Position numbers and translations under genes: made by a program. Of a stretch of 8,192 nt of DNA, positions 1 through 5,189 are shown piece by piece. The notes beneath the pieces were generated by a model, which saw only the letters and a list, made by a program, of their open reading frames with translations, was not told the DNA's origin and did not search any database. Position 1 is the first letter of the stretch. Every line of letters starts with the position of its first letter. The DNA is from an uncultured Faecalibacterium sp. GTDB taxonomy: Bacteria > Bacillota > Clostridia > Oscillospirales > Ruminococcaceae. The DNA lies in NCBI GenBank assembly GCA_902463235.1, contig CABQER010000038.1:1-8192 (forward strand), in the 5' to 3' direction.

Positions 1-463
1 GCTCGGCTGCCTGCAGGCCCTCGGCAGAAATGGGCACGCTGGTGTCCATGCGCACAGCCTCGGAACCGATGTGGAAGCCCACGTTCTCGGCCCCGAACAT
101 CTGGTGCAGGATGCCGGAAAGGATGTGCTCACCGGTGTGCTGCTGCATTTTGTCAAAGCGCCATTCCCAGTCGATGCAGCCGGAAACGGCAGTGCCGGGA
201 ACAGCGCTGCCCGGCAGAGCGTCCACGCTGTGCCAGAGGATGCCGTCATGCTCGTGCACATCGGTCACATTCAGCGTGGCACCGTCCGGCAGGGTCAGGG
301 TGCCACGGTCGGCAGGCTGACCGCCGCCCTCCGGGTAGAACACCGTGCCGTCCAGCGCAATGCGCCCGCCGCCGGTCTTTTCGTCCGGCTCTGCGGCAAG
401 GATGGTGCTCTCGCACTGGGTGCGGAAAGCGTCCTGTTCAAAGTATTTTTCTGTGCGCTGCAT
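1..463 (-). CDS. Alanyl-tRNA editing protein, AlaX/AlaRS editing-domain family (5' part only)
   Basis: The 154 visible N-terminal codons run off the left edge. Proteins of this family hydrolyse mischarged Ser-tRNA(Ala) or Gly-tRNA(Ala) in the cytoplasm. The sequence shows the family hallmark FYPEGGGQPADRG at residues 42-54, then the zinc-binding HxxxH motif as QQHTGEH (His109 and His113), followed by GFHIG at 129-133. The protein begins directly with the editing-type domain; no aminoacylation domain precedes it, so it is a free-standing editing protein and not alanyl-tRNA synthetase. Related proteins often carry a C-terminal DHHA1 domain, which would lie outside the window. The ATG at 461-463 is chosen because a GGAGGT ribosome binding site (reverse complement at 473-478) lies 9 bases upstream. 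Its leader comes directly out of the left end of repeat copy 1. I could not find a convincing promoter. Confidence 0.88.
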   Translation of the reverse strand, partial: MQRTEKYFEQDAFRTQCESTILAAEPDEKTGGGRIALDGTVFYPEGGGQPADRGTLTLPDGATLNVTDVHEHDGILWHSVDALPGSAVPGTAVSGCIDWEWRFDKMQQHTGEHILSGILHQMFGAENVGFHIGSEAVRMDTSVPISAEGLQAAE

Positions 464-497
464 GGCGCGGGTACCTCCTGTTCAGGGTGCAGTTTGA

Positions 498-863
498 CGA
501 TTTAAAATGGCCGCCGCAGGCTCTGGCCATATTCAGCGGAAAATTTATTTTTATTTTTGCAGAATTGGAACGACTGCGGTCGTTCCAATTCTGCTTTTTC
601 ACGCAAGGGGCCGTAAAGGCCAACAACAAAAGAGATTTTACTGCATCTGCCGGTTTCGGCCCTTCTGGTGAAAATGCGTTTGGAGCGGCCCGCGTTTGCG
701 CAGCAATGAAAGCCCCGGTGGGGCTTTTAAGCGGCGAGCGGTCTGCGTCAGCAGATGGAGGGGCCTTGCCCCGACAAGTTCCGCAGGCCGCGACAAACGC
801 GAAATAAAAAATCTGGATTCCGCTGAACATAGCCAGAGCGAAAGCGGAGGCTATTTAAAATCG
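498..863. repeat. Intergenic repeat element, copy 1, with terminal inverted repeats
   Basis: This element fills most of the 530-base gap between the alanyl-tRNA editing gene and malQ; I see no gene in it. Its ends (about 498-558 and 802-863) are imperfect inverted repeats of about 60 bases. Both begin CGATTT, carry a short hairpin (ATGGCC/GGCCAT at 507-530 on the left, ATAGCC/GGCTAT at 829-854 on the right), then TTCAGCGGA, then an A/T-rich tract. The interior holds small hairpins: AAAGCCCC/GGGGCTTT at 709-727, TCTGC/GCAGA at 742-755 and GGGGC/GCCCC at 760-772. The region 648-863 is repeated in reverse orientation at 4951-5178. The layout resembles a MITE-like or structured intergenic repeat. 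No transposase is present and no target-site duplication is obvious. An apparent open frame across 696-1016 is best explained as the repeat read in frame. Confidence 0.8.
559..594 (+). terminator. Perfect 16-bp hairpin with a following T run inside repeat copy 1
   Basis: GCAGAATTGGAACGAC is followed by a 4-base loop (TGCG) and its exact reverse complement, then CTTTTTC-like sequence: TTTTT at 595-599. On the plus strand this has the form of an intrinsic terminator, but no plus-strand gene ends just upstream. It may instead shield malQ from upstream transcription, or be a structural part of the repeat. An A/T-rich tract flanks it on the other side. Confidence 0.45.
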
Positions 864-913
864 AAAAAGGGATACGCACCCAGTTTAAAAATAAGTATAC
901 CACGTTTTTTGCC

Positions 914-944
914 TGTGGAAAATAGTCTGCGGATATGTTATGAT
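914..944 (+). promoter_or_regulatory. Weak candidate promoter for malQ
   Basis: TATGAT at 939-944 is a fair -10 hexamer in an AT-rich stretch ahead of malQ. The best -35 match, TGTGGA at 914-919, is poor and lies 19 bases away; TTGCCT at 909-914 with TATGTT at 934-939 is an alternative, also with 19-base spacing. Transcription would start near 951, giving a leader of about 44 bases. Confidence 0.35.
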
Positions 945-994
945 AAGAAACAACGATATTCCCATAAAATGTTAAAAATGAGGAAGGTAATAGC

Positions 995-2536
995 ATGCGT
1001 GAAAGTGGAATCCTGATGCCGGTGTCCAGCCTGCCCGGCCCTTACGGTATTGGCTGCTTTGGCAAGGAAGCATTCAAGTTTGTGGATTTTCTGGCACAAG
1101 CGGGCCAGAAGATCTGGCAGATCCTGCCGCTCAGCCCCACCGGCTACGGTGACAGCCCCTATCAGAGCTGCTCGGCCTTTGCGGGCAACCCCTATTTTAT
1201 CGACCTCGACGCTTTGAAGGAAGAAGGCCTGCTCACCGCCGCCCAGCTCAAGGCCGAAAAATGGGGCACAGACCCCAAAGAGGTGGACTACGGCACTTTG
1301 TATGTGAGCCGCTTTAAAGTCCTGCGCACCGCCTACGCCGCATGGCGCAAGCAGTGCGCCGGGCTGCACGGCTGCAGCTATTACTTCCCGGATGATTATT
1401 ATGCCTTTACCCTCGCCAATGAGGAATGGCTGGACGACTACGCCCTGTACATGGCCCTGAAAGTGGCCAACAGCATGAAGAACTGGGTGGAGTGGGACAA
1501 GCCCTACCGCCTGCGCGACAAGAAGGCCCTTGCTGCCTTTGCCGCCGAAAACGAGGAAGAGATCGGCTTCTGGAAGTTCGTGCAGTACAAGTTTGCGGCC
1601 CAGTGGCAGGCGGTGAAGGCCTACGCCAACAAAAAGGACGTGCAGATTTTGGGCGACATCCCCATCTATGTCTCTGCCGACTCGGTGGATGCATGGGTGG
1701 GCGGCGCGCTGTTTGAGCTGGATGCCGACGGCGGCTTTGCCCGTGTGGCGGGCTGCCCGCCGGATTACTTCTCTGCCGACGGTCAGCTGTGGGGCAACCC
1801 GCTGTACAACTGGGCCTACCACAAAAAGACCGGCTACGCGTGGTGGGTGCGCCGGGTGCGCCACGCACTGGGCATCTACGACCTGCTGCGCATCGACCAC
1901 TTCCGCGGCTTCGATACCTATTGGGCCATCCCGGCGGACAGCACCACCGCCCGCACCGGCAAGTGGGAGAATGGCCCCGGCATGGAGCTGTTCGATGCGC
2001 TGGAAGCTGCCCTTGGCAAGCTGCCCATCATTGCCGAGGATCTGGGTGAACTGTTCCCCAGCGTGCGAAAGCTGCTGGCCGACAGCACCTTCCCGGGCAT
2101 GAAGGTGCTGCAGTTCGCCTTCAGCGGCGGGGACAGCGAGTATCTGCCCCACAACCACGTCAAGAACAGCGTGGTGTATCCCGGCACCCACGATAACACC
2201 ACCCTGACCGACTGGTGGGAGAACGGCGCTTCCGAAAAGGAAAAGGCTGCCGCTGCCGCTTACCTGCACCTGACCGGCGTAAAGCCCACCGCAAAGGAGC
2301 TGGCGGCCATCCGGACCGATGATGTCCGCATCGCTCTGCTGCGCGCAGCGCTGGGGTCGGTGGCTGACCGGGCCATCATCCCCATGTACGACTGGCTGGG
2401 TCTGGGCGCGGAAGCACACCTGAATACCCCCGGCAAGCTGGGCGGAAACTGGGCATGGCGCGCCGCTGACGGTTTTGCCGCCAAGGCACTGGCCAAGACC
2501 ATCCACGACGAGTGCAGTGTGTACTGCCGCGTATAA
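995..2536 (+). CDS. malQ: 4-alpha-glucanotransferase (amylomaltase, GH77)
   Basis: This cytoplasmic enzyme transfers alpha-1,4-glucan segments between maltodextrins, releasing glucose and making longer chains for phosphorylase; it acts in maltodextrin and glycogen use. The 513 residues match the usual length of bacterial amylomaltases. Visible GH77 features are the N-terminal LPLSPTGYGDSPYQ (44-57), GDIPIYVSADSVDAW (220-234), the active-site loop region PPDYFSADGQLWGNPLY (255-271), the nucleophile Asp301 in RIDHFRGF, the acid/base Glu348 in IAEDLG, and Asp400 in GTHDN. All three catalytic acids are present, so the enzyme should be active. The ATG at 995 has AGGAAGG at 981-987, 7 bases upstream. 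It stands alone on the plus strand with no other maltodextrin gene beside it, and I see no clear terminator after it, so reading into the next gene is possible. Confidence 0.97.
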   Translation: MRESGILMPVSSLPGPYGIGCFGKEAFKFVDFLAQAGQKIWQILPLSPTGYGDSPYQSCSAFAGNPYFIDLDALKEEGLLTAAQLKAEKWGTDPKEVDYGTLYVSRFKVLRTAYAAWRKQCAGLHGCSYYFPDDYYAFTLANEEWLDDYALYMALKVANSMKNWVEWDKPYRLRDKKALAAFAAENEEEIGFWKFVQYKFAAQWQAVKAYANKKDVQILGDIPIYVSADSVDAWVGGALFELDADGGFARVAGCPPDYFSADGQLWGNPLYNWAYHKKTGYAWWVRRVRHALGIYDLLRIDHFRGFDTYWAIPADSTTARTGKWENGPGMELFDALEAALGKLPIIAEDLGELFPSVRKLLADSTFPGMKVLQFAFSGGDSEYLPHNHVKNSVVYPGTHDNTTLTDWWENGASEKEKAAAAAYLHLTGVKPTAKELAAIRTDDVRIALLRAALGSVADRAIIPMYDWLGLGAEAHLNTPGKLGGNWAWRAADGFAAKALAKTIHDECSVYCRV

Positions 2537-2633
2537 ACAGAAGGCACAGAGCGGCGGGAGCTTAGCAATTTGACGAAAATATAAAAACTCCGGCAGAAAA
2601 TTGTGCGTTTTGCTGGTAAAATCGGAAGCTGAA

Positions 2634-2642
2634 TGGTATAAT
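2634..2642 (+). promoter_or_regulatory. Extended -10 promoter upstream of the GGDEF-fold gene
   Basis: TGGTATAAT is a perfect -10 hexamer (TATAAT, 2637-2642) with the extended TGn element. The -35 region at 17-base spacing (TGGTAA, 2614-2619) matches only three of six positions, which is common for extended -10 promoters. Transcription would start near 2649, leaving a leader of about 170 bases before the ATG at 2819. Confidence 0.65.
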
Positions 2643-2648
2643 GTTGCT

Positions 2649-2818
2649 AAAGCGGCATTATGCCATTTTTCTTTGCCTGATGCGTTCCCGGCATTTCCGG
2701 AAACAGAGCGGCGGGCGCGGGATGCATAATGCGGCAGATGGTTCCTGAACGTATGGGGAACAGGTGACTGCACGCGGGATACGGGAGCGCCGCGTGCGCA
2801 GATGATGGGGAAAATTAC
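2649..2818 (+). promoter_or_regulatory. Long foldable 5' leader of the GGDEF-fold gene
   Basis: This stretch has no convincing gene. It can fold in at least two ways. GGCA-TTA-TGCC (2654-2664) followed by ATTTTT forms a small terminator-like hairpin right after the predicted start; its arm GCATTATGC (2655-2663) is also exactly complementary to GCATAATGC at 2724-2732. Further down are GTTCC/GGAAC (2741-2761) and GCACGCGG/CCGCGTGC (2770-2797), the latter just before the GGGG ribosome binding site at 2807-2810. Two short open frames start within it (ATG at 2722 and 2730). I do not recognise a known riboswitch. Confidence 0.4.
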
Positions 2819-3607
2819 ATGAAGAAAGAATGTACCGAGCAGGATCTGCGGGAACTTGCGCGCTCAGCGCAGGCCGTATTTGAGGCAGTGACCCTGACCG
2901 AAGCGCCGCATTGTGACGGCTGGCAGGACGATGGCCTGCGGGTGGACTACGAGCTGCGCAATGGCCGTGTGGACTGTGTGCTGCACCGCAGAGTGGAAGC
3001 GGACGGCAAATGCTGGGAGCTGGAAATGAGTGCACCGCTGGCAGGCAATGTGCTGCCGGAAGAGCGCATGACGCCCCGGGAGCGGGAGCTGTGCCGCGAG
3101 GATATGAGCCACGATTTCCTTACCGGCGTGTACAACCGCCGCTATCTGGAAACGGTGTTTGCCCAAAAGCTGGAACAGTGTGCAGCGCAGGGCCGCAAGG
3201 CGGCCGTGGCACTGGTGAGCATCGACAACGGCCAGAAGCTGCGGGATACCTACGGCCAGCCTGTGATGGACCAGCTGCACTGCTTTGTGGGCAACCAGTG
3301 GAAAAAGAGCTTTGATACCCCTGCGACCCGCGTGGTCTGCCGCCTGACCGGCAGCATCTTTGCGGTGGGCTGTCTGGACGCCGACGGCAAGCAGCTGGCA
3401 GAGGAAATGCAGAACCTGTATCGGCAGATGCCCCGGGAATGCATCACCACCACCGGCATGATGCGCCGGGTGCCCTTTACCTTGAGCTGCGGCGCAGCCG
3501 GGCTGGAGGATGTCTCTGCAAAGAACTGGCAGGCGCTGTACGAGCTGTGCGACGCACGCCTGCGGGAGGCACAGAACGCCGGCGGCGATCAGATGCGTGC
3601 AGAATAA
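2819..3607 (+). CDS. Degenerate GGDEF-domain protein
   Basis: The 262 residues have an N-terminal part of about 95 residues that I do not recognise, rich in acidic and aromatic residues, followed by a GGDEF fold from about 98 to 257. The fold is shown by DFLTGVYNRRYLE (99-111), VSIDNGQKLRDTYG (133-146), TLSCGAAG (221-228) and the final helix YELCDARLREAQ (241-252). The signature itself is lost: the GG(D/E)EF position reads TGSIF (177-181). The metal-binding Asp of the usual DxD is Ser134, and the guanine-binding Asn is Arg142. Diguanylate cyclase activity is therefore not expected; a regulatory or binding role is an inference. There is no signal peptide or membrane segment, so it should be cytoplasmic. 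The start at 2819 has GGGG 8 bases upstream; an earlier in-frame ATG at 2753 is closed off by a stop. It is followed by a strong terminator. Confidence 0.8.
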   Translation: MKKECTEQDLRELARSAQAVFEAVTLTEAPHCDGWQDDGLRVDYELRNGRVDCVLHRRVEADGKCWELEMSAPLAGNVLPEERMTPRERELCREDMSHDFLTGVYNRRYLETVFAQKLEQCAAQGRKAAVALVSIDNGQKLRDTYGQPVMDQLHCFVGNQWKKSFDTPATRVVCRLTGSIFAVGCLDADGKQLAEEMQNLYRQMPRECITTTGMMRRVPFTLSCGAAGLEDVSAKNWQALYELCDARLREAQNAGGDQMRAE

Positions 3608-3620
3608 AACCAGCGTATAA

Positions 3621-3664
3621 AATCCCCCTTTTGGCGCAGACTAAGGCCAGAAGGGGGATTTTTT
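3621..3664 (+). terminator. Intrinsic terminator after the GGDEF-fold gene
   Basis: AATCCCCCTTTTGGC (3621-3635) pairs with GCCAGAAGGGGGATT (3646-3660) over 15 positions with one G-U pair and a 10-base loop, then a run of six T (3659-3664). It begins 13 bases after the stop codon. Its 3' arm and T run lead directly into the ATG of the next gene at 3667. Confidence 0.9.
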
Positions 3665-3666
3665 GT

Positions 3667-4107
3667 ATGGAAAACCAGAAAAACGACAACCTGAACCTGC
3701 TGGAAGCCGTGGTGCAGAATACCGAGATGGGCAAGAACACCTTGGAACAGATCGTGCCGATGACCGACGATGTGCAGTTCAAGGCCGAGCTGCTGCGCCA
3801 GCGCAATGTGTACCACCAGCTCAATCAGGAAGCGCACACCGCCATCGAGGCCTGCGGCGGCACCGCGCAGGGGCAGAGCGCCATGGCAAAGCTGAACACG
3901 AAAATGGGCATCAGTATGAAGACCCTCACGGACAAGTCCACCCGCAATCTGGCCGAGATGCTCACGCAGGGCAGCGGCATGGGGGTGGTGGACTGCGTAA
4001 AGGCCCAGAAGGATTACCCCAATGCCGCGCCCGGCGCAAAGCGCCTTGCCCAAAGACTGCAGGAGTTTCAGGAGGATAGCCGGGTAAAGCTGGAACAGTT
4101 CTTGTAA
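3667..4107 (+). CDS. Small all-helical protein of unknown function
   Basis: I do not recognise this 146-residue protein with certainty. Its composition (long amphipathic stretches, few glycines apart from 64-69 and 102-106, several Gln/Glu/Lys/Met runs) suggests a bundle of four or so helices at about 7-29, 34-60, 71-101 and 123-144. Conserved-looking blocks are MGISMKTLTDKS (80-91) and AEMLTQGSGMGVVDC (96-110). It resembles small ferritin-like or helix-bundle hypothetical proteins of Clostridia, but a full iron-site set (paired E and ExxH) is not evident. It has no signal peptide or membrane helix. The ATG at 3667 is the likely start: AAGGGGG at 3651-3657, 9 bases upstream, can act as ribosome binding site, but lies inside the terminator stem. 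An upstream frame opening at 3439 would overlap the GGDEF gene and is not credible. Confidence 0.7.
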   Translation: MENQKNDNLNLLEAVVQNTEMGKNTLEQIVPMTDDVQFKAELLRQRNVYHQLNQEAHTAIEACGGTAQGQSAMAKLNTKMGISMKTLTDKSTRNLAEMLTQGSGMGVVDCVKAQKDYPNAAPGAKRLAQRLQEFQEDSRVKLEQFL

Positions 4108-4111
4108 AAGA

Positions 4112-4253
4112 AAACCCTCTCAGGCTCACTTTGTTCGCCAGCTCTCCCGAAGGGCGAGCCATTGGCAAAACGGAAAACGTTTCCGGAATGTCAAAAGCTC
4201 CCCCTTTCGGGGGAGCTGGCAATGCGAAGCATTGACTGAGAGGGTTCTTTTTT
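4112..4253. repeat. Hairpin-rich intergenic repeat acting as two-way terminator
   Basis: The element fills the gap between the convergent helical-protein gene and mtnN. Its outer arms AACCCTCTCAG (4112-4122) and CTGAGAGGGTT (4236-4246) are exact inverted repeats. On the plus strand they are followed by TTCTTTTTT, and on the minus strand by TTTTCTTTT, so termination is plausible both ways. Inside are four hairpins: GCTCTCCC/GGGCGAGC (4141-4159, one mismatch), CGGAAA/TTTCCG (4171-4185), AGCTCCCCC/GGGGGAGCT with loop TTTC (4196-4217, perfect) and CAATGC/GCATTG (4220-4234). The form resembles the CCCTCTCAG-type repeats I know from gut Ruminococcaceae genomes; that link is from memory, not from a search. 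The T run overlaps the mtnN stop codon. Confidence 0.8.
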
Positions 4254-4935
4254 ACAGTGCTTCCACCATCGCGGCCACGATCCTGGTGGCGGTGGCTACA
4301 TATTCCGCAATGCTGAACTTTTTCACCACCAGCACCTCGTGGCCGTCCTCGTCAGCGTTGTCGCTCATGGCGCGCAGGATGACGCAGGGCACACCGTTCT
4401 TGGCGGCGATCTGGCTCACAGCGGCACCTTCCATCTCCACGCAGTCGGGGGCGCATTTGGCTTCAATGGCAGCCTTGGTTTCACTGTCGCCCACAAACAG
4501 GTCGCCGGTGGCGATCTTGCCCACCAGAGCCTTCACACCCGCTTCGGCGCAGGCTTTTTCGGCGGCAGCGATCAGCTCCGGGTCGCCGGTGTATTCCTTG
4601 AGGAACGGCGGGTTCTGGCAGATCATATCCAGCTGAGCGTCATGGTACAGCACGGTCTTGCCGATGACCACATCACCAATGCCGATCTTCGAGGTCATAT
4701 TGCCTGCGATGCCGGAGAAGATGATCTTCTCCGCGCCGAATTTTGTGATGAGCACCTGCGTGGTGGCGGCGGCATTGGCCTTGCCCATGCCGGCACAGCA
4801 CACCACCACCTGTTTGCCGGCCAGCGTGCCCTTGTGGTAATCCACGCCGCCGTAGGGCTCCACGGTGACGTTTTCCAGCTTTGCACACAGCTGATCGACT
4901 TCATCGGGCATTGCGCCCATAATACCGAAAATCAT
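4252..4935 (-). CDS. mtnN: 5'-methylthioadenosine/S-adenosylhomocysteine nucleosidase
   Basis: The enzyme cleaves the N-glycosidic bond of methylthioadenosine, S-adenosylhomocysteine and 5'-deoxyadenosine, releasing adenine. It recycles by-products of SAM use and is the step before LuxS in the activated methyl cycle. The 227 residues match the family length. Visible features are the N-terminal GIMGAMPDEVD with catalytic Glu12, FSGIAGNM (73-80) and GIGDVVIG (85-92) of the nucleoside phosphorylase fold, YHDAQLD (97-103), the ribose-binding VEMEGAA (166-172), and the catalytic Asp192 in RAMSDNADEDGH. It is cytoplasmic. The ATG at 4933-4935 has AGAGG (reverse complement at 4942-4946) 6 bases upstream. 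Its leader begins at the end of repeat copy 2, and no strong promoter of its own is seen; transcription could come from ychF, which lies upstream on the same strand. Confidence 0.96.
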   Translation of the reverse strand: MIFGIMGAMPDEVDQLCAKLENVTVEPYGGVDYHKGTLAGKQVVVCCAGMGKANAAATTQVLITKFGAEKIIFSGIAGNMTSKIGIGDVVIGKTVLYHDAQLDMICQNPPFLKEYTGDPELIAAAEKACAEAGVKALVGKIATGDLFVGDSETKAAIEAKCAPDCVEMEGAAVSQIAAKNGVPCVILRAMSDNADEDGHEVLVVKKFSIAEYVATATRIVAAMVEAL

Positions 4936-4950
4936 AGGAAACCTCTTTTA

Positions 4951-5178
4951 CGATTTTAAATGGCCGACGCGTGCGCTCTGGCCATATATAGCGGAAAGTT
5001 ATTTTTAATTTTGTAAGTTCCAAAAGCCTGCGGAACTTGTTGGGGCGAAGCCCCTCCATCTTGCTAACGCAAGACCGTTCTGCCGCTTGAAAGCCCCACT
5101 GGGGCTTTCATTGCTGCGCAACCGCGGGCTTTTCGGAGTTACTTTTTCACGGGAAGGGGCGAAACCGGAAGTGACATC
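4951..5178. repeat. Intergenic repeat element, copy 2 (inverted and shortened relative to copy 1)
   Basis: This fills the 254-base gap between ychF and mtnN. It matches 648-863 read on the opposite strand. The outer end (4951-5011) is the same terminal repeat, with the ATGGCC/GGCCAT hairpin at 4960-4985. It is followed by AAGTTCC/GGAACTT (5015-5038), GGGGC/GCCCC (5042-5054), TCTTGC/GCAAGA (5059-5074) and AAAGCCCC/GGGGCTTT (5090-5108). Similarity fades near 5178, 12 bases before the ychF stop, and the second terminal repeat is absent. An open frame across 5005-5418 on the minus strand is the repeat joined to ychF antisense-frame sequence and is not considered a gene. Confidence 0.82.
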
Positions 5179-5189
5179 TTTGCCGAAAA

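Noticed and set aside
2590..2616. Possible terminator after malQ
   Set aside because: The stem CCGGCAGAAA/TTTTGCTGG has a bulge and a G-T pair and is not followed by a T run; it overlaps the -35 region of the next promoter.
2546..2715. 13-base direct repeat ACAGAGCGGCGGG at 2546-2558 and 2703-2715
   Set aside because: One exact 13-base match is about what chance gives in 8 kb of GC-biased sequence, and no element boundary or hairpin goes with it.
938..2773. 611-codon open frame antisense to malQ
   Set aside because: It is the complement of a GC-rich, confidently identified malQ; it has no recognisable protein motif and no ribosome binding site, and such long antisense frames are usual with this codon bias.
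2649..2818. c-di-GMP riboswitch (GEMM type I or II) in the leader of the GGDEF-fold gene
   Set aside because: I looked for the conserved GEMM core and tetraloop/receptor sequences and did not see them; the leader is foldable but matches no riboswitch I know.
4982..4990. Promoter for mtnN within repeat copy 2 (TATATAT as -10)
   Set aside because: No -35 hexamer is found at a usable distance, and the matching position in copy 1 is not a good -10, so I do not annotate a promoter.
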